Notes under the pieces: model-generated | What the model was told of the DNA's origin: nothing | Databases searched by the model: none | Seen by the model: the letters and a program-made list of their open reading frames with translations, nothing else | Position numbers and translations under genes: made by a program | Assembly: GCA_014649355.1 (NCBI GenBank) | Contig: BMSW01000004.1 | Coordinates: 264,608 to 328,607 of the forward strand | Direction of reading: 5' to 3' | From: Streptomyces althioticus | Lineage (GTDB): Bacteria; Actinomycetota; Actinomycetes; Streptomycetales; Streptomycetaceae | Length of the DNA: 64,000 bases | In this document: one piece after another, positions 1-8,617 of the stretch | Numbering within the stretch: the first letter of the stretch is position 1 | Layout: the number at the start of each line of letters is the position of its first letter

Positions 1-2131
1 ACTCCATCATCGCGGCGACCTCGCGGAACGCGGGCTGCCGCATCGCTGCCCGGGCCAGCTTCACCTGGTCCACGGCGGTGCTCACGGTGGTGTCGTTCAG
101 ACCCGACGGGTCCGTGTACGTCGTGTCCGACATCCCGAGGTCCTCGGCGGCCTCGTTCATCTTCTCGACGAACGCCTCCTCCGACCCCGCGTCCCAGCGG
201 GCCAGCAGCCGCGCCACGTTGTTCGCGGACGCGATGAGGATCGCCTCGACGGCCTCCCGCTCGCTGATCGCGTCGCCCTCGGTGACGTCGACCGTCGACT
301 CCTGCCCGGCGTCCGACTGCTCCTCGGCTGCCTTGTCGATCTCGATCTTCGGACCGTCGGCGCCGCTCTTCAGCGGGTGGTCCCGCAGGATCACGTACGC
401 GGTCATCACCTTGGCGACGCTCGCGATCGGTACGGGCTTCTGCTCGCCGGAGGAGCCGAAGGTGCCGATGCCCTCGACGTCCAGCGCGGCCTGGCCGTTC
501 TCGGGCCACGGGATCTGCGGCTTGCCGCCCTCGAAGGTGTAGCTGTCCTGGGCGGTCAGCACCAGCGTGGGCGTCGGCAGCGGGCGGAAGTTCTGCACGA
601 CCGCGAAGACGATCACCAGCAGGAGGACCAGCGGCGTCCAGATCTTGATCCGCCGCACGGCCGTCCGCAGCGGGGTCTGCGGGGGCGGCGGGGTGTTGGT
701 CAGCTCGGCCAGCAGGTCCAGCGGCGGCTTCGGCGGCAACGGCTGCTGCGTCGTCCGCTCCGGACCGACCTGCGGCAGGAACGTCGTCGACTCGGCCGGG
801 GCGGGACCACCCTGACGCGGGGTCTGCCCTATGGCGGGGTCGGGCTTCAGCGCGACGAACTTGCTGGTCCGCTCGGCCTCGGCGGCACGCGCGTCCGTGC
901 GGGCGGCGGCGTCGCCCAGCTTGAGCATGGTGGTCGGCTGATCCACGGCCGGCGCGGAGGGGCGGGGCGCCCGGAACACGGCGGTGGGCTGATCGACGGG
1001 GGCGTCGGCGCCGGCGGCCTTGCCGGTGCCCTTGGCGCCGGTGCCACGGCTTTCGCCGCCCCCGGTGTCGGCGTCGCCGTCCTTCGTGGTGCCCTTGCCG
1101 CCGTCGGTCTTGCCGTCGCCGTCCTGGGCGTCGCTGCTCTTGTCGGCGTCGGCGTCGGCGTCGGCTTCGTCTTCGGCGTCGGTGTCGGCTTCTGCGTCGG
1201 TCCTGGCCGCGGCTGCCGTACCGGCGGCGGTCGTGCCGGTGTCCTTGCCGCCGGCGGTCTCGTCGGCGGAGCTCTCGTCGCGCCTGGCGCCGCCGGCCTC
1301 GGCGTCGCCCTCGCCCTCGTCGGTCCCGGCGTCGGCCTTGCCGGTGTCCTCGGCGTCGGCCTCGCCGTCGGCGGCGCCCGCGCGCCCACCGGCCGCGCCT
1401 TCCTCGTCGTCACCGGCGTCGCGGTCGCTCTCCGGCGCGGCAGCCGCACCGGCGGCGGCCTCGGGCGCGTCGGCCTTGTCCGCAGCCCCCTCGCCGTCAC
1501 CGGCTTCGCTCTCCGCGTCCTCGCCCTCGGAGGCCGGGCCCTTGGCGTTCTTGCCCTCGGAGGCCGGGCCCTTGGCGTCCTCGCCCTCGGAGGGGGATCC
1601 CTCGGCGGTCGCCCCCTCAGAGGCCTCGCCCTTCGGCGCGTCCTCCTCCGGGCCGTCGCCCTGCTCGCCCTGCTCGTCCTGCTCGTCGTCCTCGGTGGCG
1701 GAGGCCTCGTCGGACGGGGCGTCGTCGGACGGGTCGGCGTCCCCGGCCGCGTCACCGGACGGGCGCGCGTCCTCGCCGGAGGCGTCCGAGGAGGCCTCCT
1801 CGGAGTCCGGCTCGGCCGACCGCACCCACGCCGCGACGGCCTCCCGCAGACGCCCGTCACCCTCCCCCGGGCCCTCGTCCCGCCCCTCGGCAGCATCGGG
1901 GGCATCGGGGGCATCGACGGCGTCGGCGTCCTCGGCAGAGGAAGCCGAGACCTCCCGCACCGACAGCACCCGCGTCGCCGTGTCGGCCTTCCGGCCGCTC
2001 TCGGAGCCGCCCGCCCCACGGGCGACCGCGAGGCGGGGATCCTGCTTCTCGGGAACCGGCCCGGCGCTCCCCGACGTCTGTTCTGCCGACGACTCGCGCT
2101 GCTTCGACCTGTCGGGGGACTCGCCCGCCAC
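1..2131 (-). CDS. D-alanyl-D-alanine carboxypeptidase (class A PBP-fold, S11), 3' part missing at window edge
   Basis: Serine peptidase that trims the terminal D-Ala of peptidoglycan stem peptides at the outer face of the membrane. The SxxK motif reads SVAK (Ser codon 419-421, Lys 410-412, about residue 571) and the SxN motif reads SAN (221-229); the KTG motif would lie beyond base 1. Ahead of the catalytic domain is one membrane span (about residues 500-520, WTPLVLLLVIVFAVV) and before it roughly 480 residues of Asp/Glu/Ala/Gly/Pro-rich low complexity, with repeats of the type SEGxxAKGPA. That tail should be cytoplasmic and disordered. The start chosen is GTG 2131, because GGAGGAGG lies 5 nt upstream; an ATG at 2146 is in frame but has a poor ribosome site. 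The long tail is commonly seen in Streptomyces members of the family, but its role is unknown. Confidence 0.85.
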   Translation of the reverse strand, partial: MAGESPDRSKQRESSAEQTSGSAGPVPEKQDPRLAVARGAGGSESGRKADTATRVLSVREVSASSAEDADAVDAPDAPDAAEGRDEGPGEGDGRLREAVAAWVRSAEPDSEEASSDASGEDARPSGDAAGDADPSDDAPSDEASATEDDEQDEQGEQGDGPEEDAPKGEASEGATAEGSPSEGEDAKGPASEGKNAKGPASEGEDAESEAGDGEGAADKADAPEAAAGAAAAPESDRDAGDDEEGAAGGRAGAADGEADAEDTGKADAGTDEGEGDAEAGGARRDESSADETAGGKDTGTTAAGTAAAARTDAEADTDAEDEADADADADKSSDAQDGDGKTDGGKGTTKDGDADTGGGESRGTGAKGTGKAAGADAPVDQPTAVFRAPRPSAPAVDQPTTMLKLGDAAARTDARAAEAERTSKFVALKPDPAIGQTPRQGGPAPAESTTFLPQVGPERTTQQPLPPKPPLDLLAELTNTPPPPQTPLRTAVRRIKIWTPLVLLLVIVFAVVQNFRPLPTPTLVLTAQDSYTFEGGKPQIPWPENGQAALDVEGIGTFGSSGEQKPVPIASVAKVMTAYVILRDHPLKSGADGPKIEIDKAAEEQSDAGQESTVDVTEGDAISEREAVEAILIASANNVARLLARWDAGSEEAFVEKMNEAAEDLGMSDTTYTDPSGLNDTTVSTAVDQVKLARAAMRQPAFREVAAMME

Positions 2132-2369
2132 CGATGCCTCCTCCATGTGCCGCACGCCCCGCGTGCGCCAACCGAACCGTGAACCGCCCGCCCGTGACAT
2201 CGCTCCGAAGCGCTGTCCGAACCATGTACCAGTGTCCTGTGTGCGGGCTTACCCCACGCGGTAGACGAGAACGACATACCTACTGGTTCCACTACGAACC
2301 GGTCACGCACCCTCGACAGACCAATGTGAGAGGGGTCACCCTGTCATTCATCCACGCGGGGAGGCATGG

Positions 2370-3122
2370 ATGGGCAGGAGCCGCAGAACACTTCCGGAGG
2401 AGCTTCTGCTGCTGGCACTGGACCCGGCCACGGGTACCACTGCACAGCCGCAGTCGCTCGACCTCGGTCTGGCCGGAGCGCAGCTAGTGGAGCTGGCGCT
2501 GGCCGGACGGATAGCCCCAGACGGGGATCGTATCGCCGTGGTGGTGCCACGGCCGACTGGAGACCCAACACTGGACTGTGCACTGGAGTTGCTGCGAAGG
2601 CGTGGCGCTCCGGTGCGGGCGGTCCACTGGATCGGCGGGCCGCGTCTCGGGCTCCGCCAGACCTACCTCTCGCATCTGGAGCGGTGCGGCATGGTGCACG
2701 CCGTGGCCGGCCAGATGTGCGGGGTCTTGCCGACGACCCGGTACCAGGCGACGGACACCGAGATCAGCCGGGAGATCAGGGCCCGGCTGGACTCAGCGAT
2801 CCGCACCGGCGTACCGCCGGACCCGCGGACCGCGGCGCTCGCCGCGCTGGCGCACGCGGTGGGCCTCGGCAAGCACCTGTACCCGGGGAACGAGGGCAGG
2901 TCCTCGCGCTCCCGGTTGCGGGACCTGATCCGGCACGACCCCATGGGCGGACTCGTCGCGCACGCGGTGATGGACGTCCAGAACGGCGCCGCGGCCCAGC
3001 CGCGCCGCAGCTCCGCACCGGCGGGCCGGCAGGCCCCCGGCGGCAGGGGCGCACCGGAGCCCGCCCGCGGCGTTCCGGCGCAACCACGCCGCGGATCCAT
3101 GGCACGCGCCGCCGCCCACTGA
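2370..3122 (+). CDS. GPP34 (Golgi phosphoprotein 3) family protein
   Basis: The 250-residue protein begins with the typical GPP34 opening LPEELLLLALDPATG, followed by the LGLAGAQLVELALAGRI segment and the helical core (residues about 8-205). In eukaryotes GPP34/GOLPH3 proteins bind phosphatidylinositol-4-phosphate; the role of the many Streptomyces paralogues is not known. The last 40 residues are Pro/Arg/Ala-rich and probably disordered. GGGAGG 5 nt upstream supports ATG 2370. The gene is divergent from the carboxypeptidase at 2131 and is followed by two strong stem-loops, so it is probably monocistronic. Confidence 0.85.
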   Translation: MGRSRRTLPEELLLLALDPATGTTAQPQSLDLGLAGAQLVELALAGRIAPDGDRIAVVVPRPTGDPTLDCALELLRRRGAPVRAVHWIGGPRLGLRQTYLSHLERCGMVHAVAGQMCGVLPTTRYQATDTEISREIRARLDSAIRTGVPPDPRTAALAALAHAVGLGKHLYPGNEGRSSRSRLRDLIRHDPMGGLVAHAVMDVQNGAAAQPRRSSAPAGRQAPGGRGAPEPARGVPAQPRRGSMARAAAH

Positions 3123-3201
3123 GCCGCACGTCCCCCGGGCTCGGCAGGGCGCACCGTCGGATCCACGGCACCGCAGACCCGGTCACGGGAGCCGCTGTCC
3201 G

Positions 3202-3263
3202 AGCGGGGCGGAGAGAACACACGGGCTCTCTCCGCCCCGCTCGGCGTGCCCGAGGGCACGCCG
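3202..3263 (+). terminator. Tandem stem-loops after the GPP34 gene
   Basis: A 14-bp stem (3202-3241, AGCGGGGCGGAGAG paired with its complement) is followed at once by a second perfect stem (3244-3263, GGCGTGCCC/GGCACGCC). No long T-run follows, as is usual in Streptomyces. The rest of the 3123-3451 gap holds no gene; 3264-3451 is the AT-richer promoter region of the next gene. Confidence 0.7.
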
Positions 3264-3451
3264 AAGCGCGGCCGCACGGCCGTGAACTGGCGTGTACCCG
3301 TCGTATATCCACCATTTCCCAGCGGTAGTACGCACGTTGGTGGCAGTCTGCTCAACGGGTCGTCGAGTCATCGAGCAGACACACAAAGTGGCAGTACGAA
3401 ATCCAGGTACACAGTGCAAGTACGAGGCACGCAGCCGGAGGTGCACGTCCC

Positions 3452-4309
3452 GTGGCGTCCAATGTCAATCCCACCGTCCGGCGGCGCCGGCTCGGCCAGG
3501 AGCTGCGCCGGCTCCGTGAGCTGAAGGGCATGACGGCCGAGGAGGTCGCGGAGCGGCTGCTCGTGTCGCAGTCGAAGATCAGCCGGCTGGAGAACGGCCG
3601 CCGCAGCATCAGCCAGCGCGACGTGCGCGACCTGTGCGGGGTCTACGAGGTCGAGGACCAGCGGATCGTCGACTCGCTGATGCAGATGGCCAAGGACTCC
3701 CGCCAGCAGGGCTGGTGGCACGCGTTCGGCGACATCCCGTACAGCGTCTACATCGGTCTGGAGACCGACGCGGAGTCGCTGCGGGTGTACGAGCCGCAGA
3801 TCATCACCGGCCTGCTGCAGACCCGCGCGTACGCCGAGGCGATCGTGCAGGGCGGCTCGCCGGAGTCCAGCGAGCAGGACAACGACAAGCGGGTGGAGGT
3901 GCGGCTGCGCCGGCAGAGCCGGATCACCGCCGAACAGGACCCGCTGCGCCTGTGGGTGGTGCTCGACGAGGCCGCGCTGCACCGCGTCGTCGGCAGCCGC
4001 CAGGTGATGCGCGAACAGCTCGAACACGTCCTGGAGCTGAGCCAGCTGCCGCACGTCACCGTGCAGGTGCTGCCGTTCGAGGTCGGCGCGCACGCGGGCA
4101 TCAACGGCCAGTACTCCATCCTGGAGTTCGCCGACGCGGCCGACTCCAGCGTGGTCTACATCGAGGGCGTCACCAGCGACCTGTACCTGGAGAAGCCGCA
4201 CGACGTGCAGAAGTACACGGTGATGTACGAGCACCTGAGGGCGCAGTCGCTGAACGTGGAGCAGTCGCGGCGGCTGGTGGAGCGGCTCGCCAAGGAGTAC
4301 GCACGCTGA
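3452..4309 (+). CDS. XRE-family regulator with DUF5753 (WhiJ-like)
   Basis: 285 residues. Residues 10-65 form a helix-turn-helix (GQELRRLRELKGMTAEEVA then SQSKISRLENGRR), and residues about 95-275 are the DUF5753 ligand/partner domain. GTG 3452 is preceded by GGAGG about 11 nt upstream. The gene is followed 225 bp later by a DUF397 protein; such pairs (WhiJ-type regulator plus DUF397 partner) are scattered through Streptomyces genomes and influence development or antibiotic production in some studied cases. The direct target here is unknown. Confidence 0.9.
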   Translation: MASNVNPTVRRRRLGQELRRLRELKGMTAEEVAERLLVSQSKISRLENGRRSISQRDVRDLCGVYEVEDQRIVDSLMQMAKDSRQQGWWHAFGDIPYSVYIGLETDAESLRVYEPQIITGLLQTRAYAEAIVQGGSPESSEQDNDKRVEVRLRRQSRITAEQDPLRLWVVLDEAALHRVVGSRQVMREQLEHVLELSQLPHVTVQVLPFEVGAHAGINGQYSILEFADAADSSVVYIEGVTSDLYLEKPHDVQKYTVMYEHLRAQSLNVEQSRRLVERLAKEYAR

Positions 4310-4534
4310 ACTCCCGTTGCGGGAGCGGCGGATGGTACACCGACGGCACGTACGACGGGAAGTCCCGCTCGGAATATGCCATCCGGTCGAGTGAACGAGA
4401 CCTCCGGACGACGAGGGTGACGAGTAGCGTCGATCACGCCAACCAGCACCGACGGTTGGCGCAATCCGTTCTGCGGTCCACGCCGGAATGCGCAGGCCGG
4501 TGACAGCAACTCAGCATCTGGCTACGGAGCGAAC

Positions 4535-4723
4535 ATGGCAATTCGTCTGGGCGCCACGGAAACGTGGACGACGTCCTCCTACACCAACAACAACGGGGCG
4601 TGCGTGATGGTCAGGTCGACCACCGAGGAGGCGCTGGAGCTCGGGGACACCAAGATCCCCGAGGGTCCGAAGCTGGCGTTCCCGGCCGACGCGTGGAGCG
4701 CCTTCGTGGCCTCGGTCAAGTAG
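4535..4723 (+). CDS. DUF397 domain protein, partner of the upstream XRE regulator
   Basis: 62 residues with the DUF397 pattern: TWTTSSYTNNNGACVMV near residues 9-25, then a GDTK turn and a PADAWSAFVASVK tail. GGAG lies 7 nt before ATG 4535. DUF397 proteins usually sit next to a DUF5753 regulator and are thought to modulate it. The 4310-4534 gap contains no other gene. Confidence 0.9.
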   Translation: MAIRLGATETWTTSSYTNNNGACVMVRSTTEEALELGDTKIPEGPKLAFPADAWSAFVASVK

Positions 4724-4760
4724 CCCCGGCGCCCTCCGGCGCAGGCGGCACCACCGACAG

Positions 4761-4797
4761 GCCCTCTCGACGAGTCCGCCGTCCTTGCCGAGAGGGC
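4761..4797 (+). terminator. Stem-loop between DUF397 gene and convergent MerR gene
   Basis: Perfect 9-bp stem GCCCTCTCG (4761-4769) with CGAGAGGGC (4789-4797), 19-nt loop. It could serve the DUF397 transcript and the convergent regulator. Confidence 0.55.
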
Positions 4798-4919
4798 CGG
4801 CTTGCGCCCGCCGGGCGCCCCGGCCCGCCGCACCGGGAGACGGCAGACCGGCCGCGGGAACCCCCGCGACCGGCCGCACACGACCGTGTCCGGCGCTCGG
4901 CGCGCCGCCCGGTCCGTCG

Positions 4920-5792
4920 TCAGCCCGTGGTCGCCTGCGCCTCCGCGACCGGGAAGGCGACGTCGCACACCGGGTCCTGAGGGCCCGCCGCGTCCCAGTC
5001 CGCGAAGTAGATCTCACGGCACGGGCCCGCGTACGTCAGCCCCCGCTCCCGCATCCACTCCTCCACCGCCTCGAAGGCGGCCAGTATCTGCGGGTGCGCG
5101 ACCTGCGCCTTGGTGATCCGGGTGCGGGCCAGCCGCATCGCCGGCTCCACCCGCACCGTCGTCCCCCGGGCCCGGCCCCGCTCCGCGGCCCAGGCGCGGG
5201 CCGCCGCCTCGTCGGCGACCGGCACGCACGCCTCCGCGGGCCCGTCGCTCTCCACCGACACCTCGGAGTGGTAGACGACGAACGGCGACCCGGTCACCCC
5301 GCCGCAGGCGCGGGCGCCCTCCTCCAGCCGTCCCAGCGACGCGCCGATCCACGCCGGCAGCTCGTCCGCCAGGATGTGCCGCGACTCGGTGATCACCACC
5401 TGCTCCGGCACGTCCACCGTCTCCACCGTGAACTTCCCGTACATCTCGAGGCTCCTCCCCGACAACCGTCCACGGAGATAGTCGGCGAGCGTCCGCTGCG
5501 CGGCATGACGCGCCTCGACCTCGGCCCAGTACGCGTCCAGCCGGCCGGCCTGCGCCGCGCCGTCGCCCGCGTCCACCACCTCGGCGATCCGCGCCAACGG
5601 CATGTCCAGCTGCCGCAACAGCGCCACCAGCCGGGCCCGTTCGACCTGACCCGCCCGGTAGTACCGGTAGCCGGTGTCCGCGTCGACCCGCGCCGGCGCC
5701 AGCAGCCCCAGCCGGTCGTACAGGCGCAGGGCCTTCGCCGACAGGCGGCTGCGGGCCGCGAACGCCCCGATGGAGAGCAGTTCCTCGTCCAC
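4920..5792 (-). CDS. MerR-family regulator with GyrI-like effector domain
   Basis: About 290 residues. The N-terminal winged helix reads LSIGAFAARSRLSAKALRLYDRLGLLAPARVD and the DADTGYRYY signature follows; a coiled linker leads to a C-terminal GyrI/SOUL-like small-molecule-binding domain with EVSVES and PCREIYF segments. A longer reading from GTG 5846 is open. However, a MerR-type promoter (TTGACC at 5869-5864, 19-bp spacer containing TTGCCC..GGGGCAGGGG, then GAGCGT at 5844-5839) overlaps that codon, so transcription should start near 5832. GTG 5792 has GGAG 9 nt upstream and is preferred; GTG 5810 is also possible. Probably autoregulated; ligand unknown. Confidence 0.8.
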   Translation of the reverse strand: MDEELLSIGAFAARSRLSAKALRLYDRLGLLAPARVDADTGYRYYRAGQVERARLVALLRQLDMPLARIAEVVDAGDGAAQAGRLDAYWAEVEARHAAQRTLADYLRGRLSGRSLEMYGKFTVETVDVPEQVVITESRHILADELPAWIGASLGRLEEGARACGGVTGSPFVVYHSEVSVESDGPAEACVPVADEAAARAWAAERGRARGTTVRVEPAMRLARTRITKAQVAHPQILAAFEAVEEWMRERGLTYAGPCREIYFADWDAAGPQDPVCDVAFPVAEAQATTG

Positions 5793-5838
5793 GTCGACAT
5801 TCTCCGTCACCGGGCGGTCCGTCCGCCCGGTGACGACG

Positions 5839-5869
5839 ACGCTCACCCCTGCCCCAAGGGCAAGGTCAA
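5839..5869 (-). promoter_or_regulatory. Long-spacer MerR-type promoter/operator of the MerR gene
   Basis: TTGACC and GAGCGT are separated by 19 bp, the over-long spacing typical of promoters that MerR proteins activate by DNA distortion. The spacer carries an imperfect dyad CCTTGCCC/GGGGCAGG. It overlaps the GTG at 5846. Confidence 0.55.
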
Positions 5870-5872
5870 CCG

Positions 5873-6382
5873 TCAGCCCAGAGCCTTCTCGACGGCCGCC
5901 ACGACCTCCGCCGACTCCGGCTCCGTCTGCGGGGAGAAACGGGCCACGACGGCGCCGTCCCGGCCGACGAGGAACTTCTCGAAGTTCCAGCGGATGTCAC
6001 CGCTGTGCCCCTCGGCGTCGGCGAAGCCCACGAGACGCTCGTACAGCGGGTGCCGGCCGTCCCCGTTCACCTCGACCTTCTCGGTCATCGGGAACGTCAC
6101 CCCGTACGTCGCCGAGCAGAACTCCGCGATCTCCTCCGCGGAGCCCGGCTCCTGCCCGAGGAACTGGTTGCAGGGCACGCCGAGCACGGTGAACCCGCGC
6201 TCCGCGTACCGCTCGTGCAGCCGCTCCAGGCCCTCGTACTGCGGGGTGAGACCGCACTTGGAGGCCACGTTCACGACGAGCACGGCACGGCCCGCGTACT
6301 GGGACAGGTCGGCCGGGCCGCCCGTGAGGGCGCCGATCTCGACGGCGAGCGGCGCGGCGCTGTTGTTCTCGGTAGTCGTCAT
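5873..6382 (-). CDS. Glutathione peroxidase family thiol peroxidase (Cys type)
   Basis: 169 residues, normal family length. The active-site segment NVASKCGLTPQ carries Cys in place of selenocysteine, followed by the PCNQF motif and WNFEKFLV, giving the Cys-Gln-Trp catalytic set. In bacteria that lack glutathione such enzymes usually take electrons from thioredoxin (or mycothiol-linked systems) to reduce peroxides in the cytosol. ATG 6382 is preceded by a -10-like TAGGGT at 6395-6390 with only 7 nt between, so the mRNA is probably leaderless. The MerR gene on the same strand lies downstream. Confidence 0.93.
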   Translation of the reverse strand: MTTTENNSAAPLAVEIGALTGGPADLSQYAGRAVLVVNVASKCGLTPQYEGLERLHERYAERGFTVLGVPCNQFLGQEPGSAEEIAEFCSATYGVTFPMTEKVEVNGDGRHPLYERLVGFADAEGHSGDIRWNFEKFLVGRDGAVVARFSPQTEPESAEVVAAVEKALG

Positions 6383-6476
6383 GGGGCCGACCCTAGCTCC
6401 GGCCGCCGGCTCCCGGCCGACCGCCCTGACGGGAATCCACCGCTCCCCGACCGCGTGCGCCGAGTCACCGAGGGGC

Positions 6477-7163
6477 CTACTCCTCGGGGGCCTCGCCCTC
6501 CACCAGCCGTTCCGCGATGTCGTCCGCCCAGGCCAGCGCCCAGCGCCGCAGCTCCTCGATCTCCGGGGCGTCCAGCCCCTGCGCACGGAACCCGCGGTCG
6601 TCGAGCCACTCCGTGCCGGTCAGCCGGGACTGCAGCTCGGTGAGGTCGAAGGTGTCGGGCGCGTGCCGGCGCCCCAGCTCCTCCAGCTCGGCCGGACTCC
6701 ACCGGTCCGCGGCCGCGTGCACGTCCACCAGGTCACGCGGCAGCCCCCGGTCCGCCAGCGCCCGCACCCGCGTACCGACCAGGTCCTCCAGCGACAGCGC
6801 CGGACCGGCCGCGGTCGTCACCGGCGGCCGCCACAGCACCTCCTTGCGGAGGTCGACCCGCCACCGCACCCCGGTCTCCTCGTCCCCCACGACCAGCCGC
6901 GCCGCCAGCGGATCGGCCACCGGCGCCTCGACGGGCCACCCGCGCGCCTCCAGCCCCGCCCGCACGGCCCCGGCGATCTCGGCCATGTCCGCGGGATGCT
7001 CGGTGGCCAGATCCACCCCCTCACTCACCCGGGCGTCCACCAGCCCGTGCGCCCGTACGGCCTCGCCGCCCGCCAGGACCAGGCCGTACGGCGCCCCGAC
7101 GGCGAGCAGATCGCCCGCCAGCCGCTCGTGCACGGCGTCCACGCCGAGGGGAGGTGAGGTCAT
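6477..7163 (-). CDS. Nucleotidyltransferase-fold protein (AbiEii/DUF1814-like)
   Basis: 228 residues. LVLAGGEAVRAHGLV near residue 30 resembles the GG-x-A nucleotide-binding turn of AbiEii/MinT-type nucleotidyltransferases, and VDLRKEVLWRPP with LEDLVGTRVRALADRGLPRDLVDVH resembles the later conserved block. The usual second motif with two acidic residues (K-D-[IL]-D) reads SEGVDLAT, so one acidic residue is replaced and catalysis is uncertain. No antitoxin gene (AbiEi) is adjacent, so it is unlikely to be a toxin-antitoxin unit. A GATAAT box (7175-7170) ends 6 nt before ATG 7163, suggesting a leaderless mRNA. Confidence 0.75.
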   Translation of the reverse strand: MTSPPLGVDAVHERLAGDLLAVGAPYGLVLAGGEAVRAHGLVDARVSEGVDLATEHPADMAEIAGAVRAGLEARGWPVEAPVADPLAARLVVGDEETGVRWRVDLRKEVLWRPPVTTAAGPALSLEDLVGTRVRALADRGLPRDLVDVHAAADRWSPAELEELGRRHAPDTFDLTELQSRLTGTEWLDDRGFRAQGLDAPEIEELRRWALAWADDIAERLVEGEAPEE

Positions 7164-7290
7164 GCCCCGATTATCGCGGCGGGGACGCTCCGCCACGATC
7201 GGGTGAAAGCGTCCGGTACAGGGCAACGAGTCGCATTCCCCGCAGGTCACCTACGCGCACGAACGGAACGACCAGGAGGGACGCGCCACC

Positions 7291-7956
7291 GTGACCCAGC
7301 CGAACGACCCGAACCAGCAGCCGCCCCACGCGAACCAGCCGCCTCACCCGGGCGGGCAGCAGCCGTACCCGCAGCCTCCCGGGTACGGCTTCCCGGGCAG
7401 CCCGCCCCCGCCGCCCGCGAAGAAGCGCCGGTTCCTCAGGTTCGCGGGCTTCGGCTGCGCGGGCGTCCTCGGCCTCGTCGTCGTGATCGCCGCGCTCTCG
7501 GCGAGCGGCGACGACTCCGGCGACGGCGGGAACACGGCGGCCGACTCCTCTGTCAGCGCCTCCGCCGGGGCGAAGGAGAACGGCACGAAGGAGAGCAGTC
7601 CGAAGAAGAAGGAGGCCCAGGAGGCCGGCGGCCCGGTGAAGGTCACCGCGGAGCGCGCGGAGTTCAGCAAGAGCATCCTGGCCGACGGCAGCGACTACAC
7701 CAGCGTGCGGGTCACCGTCGTCAACGACGGCGACGACGAGGTGAGCGTGAACCCGCTCTACTTCACGATCACCGACACCGGCGGCACCAAGCACACGGCC
7801 GAACTCGGCGTGGACGAGGAGCAGATCGACACGGTGGACCTCGCCCCCGGCGAGAACGTCTCCGGCACCGTCACCGGCAAGGGCACCTTCACCCCGAAGT
7901 ACGTGACCTACACCGACGGCCTGCTGGGCGACCCGATGCGGGCGGACGTGTCCTGA
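7291..7956 (+). CDS. Membrane-anchored DUF4352-like protein
   Basis: 221 residues. A Pro/Gln/Gly-rich cytoplasmic N-terminus (residues 1-43) precedes KKRRF and a single membrane span (about 48-66, FAGFGCAGVLGLVVVIAALS). A Ser/Gly/Lys-rich linker then leads to an immunoglobulin-like beta domain (about 115-221, SVRVTVVNDGDDEVSVNPLYF...GTVTGKGTF) exposed outside the cell. This layout matches DUF4352 telokin-like proteins. GTG 7291 has AGGAGG about 11 nt upstream. Function unknown; divergent from the nucleotidyltransferase-like gene. Confidence 0.8.
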   Translation: MTQPNDPNQQPPHANQPPHPGGQQPYPQPPGYGFPGSPPPPPAKKRRFLRFAGFGCAGVLGLVVVIAALSASGDDSGDGGNTAADSSVSASAGAKENGTKESSPKKKEAQEAGGPVKVTAERAEFSKSILADGSDYTSVRVTVVNDGDDEVSVNPLYFTITDTGGTKHTAELGVDEEQIDTVDLAPGENVSGTVTGKGTFTPKYVTYTDGLLGDPMRADVS

Positions 7957-8143
7957 GATCTCGGTCCGGCCGGGGGAGCACGGGACGCGCCGACGCCCCG
8001 ACCTTGCCGAGCGGGCGCCGAGCTCGACGGGGAGCGCCTGCCCCGGACAGCCGTGAGCCTGTCCGGGCAGGTCAGGGGCGTGCCGGGGATGTGTCCCGGA
8101 CAACAGAAGGGCGGCGGGCGGCGCGCCGGGGAGCGCCCCCGCA

Positions 8144-8149
8144 TAGAAT
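8144..8149 (+). promoter_or_regulatory. -10 box TAGAAT, leaderless start
   Basis: TAGAAT ends 7 nt before ATG 8157 and no Shine-Dalgarno sequence is present, so transcription should begin at the start codon. Confidence 0.55.
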
Positions 8150-8156
8150 CCGGCCC

Positions 8157-8510
8157 ATGGTGAAGCCCGACGAGCTGATCGTAGACATCGCCGCCCGCGT
8201 GGAATCCGGGCAGAGCAGCCAGATGTCTCTGACCGTGGTTACCGGTGGTGCCGTCATCACCGGCCGGCTGGCTCCCGAATCCGTGTGGCGGAAGAGGGTC
8301 ATGGAGGTGCTGACGGACTCGGACCAGCTCGCCGAGTTCGCCTCCGTCTTCGACGCCCCGGTGAAGCGGGACGGCCCTCCCACCCACCTCCACTTCCACG
8401 TGGCCCGGATCATCCAGGGCACGGTCGGCGTCCCGGAGACGGGCGGCATGTACCGGGTGGCGATCGAGGACGTCAGCGCCTGGACGGTGGGCGACTTCAG
8501 CTACTCCTGA
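8157..8510 (+). CDS. Conserved hypothetical protein, 117 aa
   Basis: I do not recognise the family. The protein is small, soluble and mildly acidic, with no signal peptide or membrane span. It reads as an alpha/beta domain: KPDELIVDIAARVESGQSSQMSLTV, then a basic WRKRVMEVL helix, then THLHFHVARII and a GMYRVAIEDVSAW strand pair. The codon usage is like its neighbours, and the product is too regular to be an accident. Translation probably starts on a leaderless mRNA. Confidence 0.75.
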   Translation: MVKPDELIVDIAARVESGQSSQMSLTVVTGGAVITGRLAPESVWRKRVMEVLTDSDQLAEFASVFDAPVKRDGPPTHLHFHVARIIQGTVGVPETGGMYRVAIEDVSAWTVGDFSYS

Positions 8511-8581
8511 CGTACGCGGGTGCCCCGTACGCACGCGGGCGCCCGGCGGTGTCTTGCGTTCCCCGCACCGGCCCTTTAAGT

Positions 8582-8593
8582 TACTGGCCAGTA
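8582..8593 (+). promoter_or_regulatory. 12-bp perfect palindrome, probable repressor operator
   Basis: TACTGGCCAGTA lies 25 bp before the enoyl-CoA hydratase homologue. Palindromes of this TTACT..AGTAA kind are typical operators of TetR-family repressors of fatty-acid catabolism in actinobacteria; which repressor binds here is not known. Confidence 0.5.
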
Positions 8594-8617
8594 GCCACAG
8601 GTGAACGGAGCGCCGCC

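Noticed and set aside
377..2264. Long plus-strand frames opposite the carboxypeptidase tail
   Set aside because: They are complements of the acidic low-complexity coding region and encode only Gly/Val/Leu or Ser/Ala repeats.
4785..7157. 790-codon plus-strand frame over merR, peroxidase and nucleotidyltransferase-like genes
   Set aside because: Spans three well-supported minus-strand genes and their promoters; Arg/Pro-rich nonsense product.
6477..7163. AbiE-type toxin-antitoxin system
   Set aside because: No AbiEi antitoxin gene is adjacent and the second acidic motif of the nucleotidyltransferase is altered.
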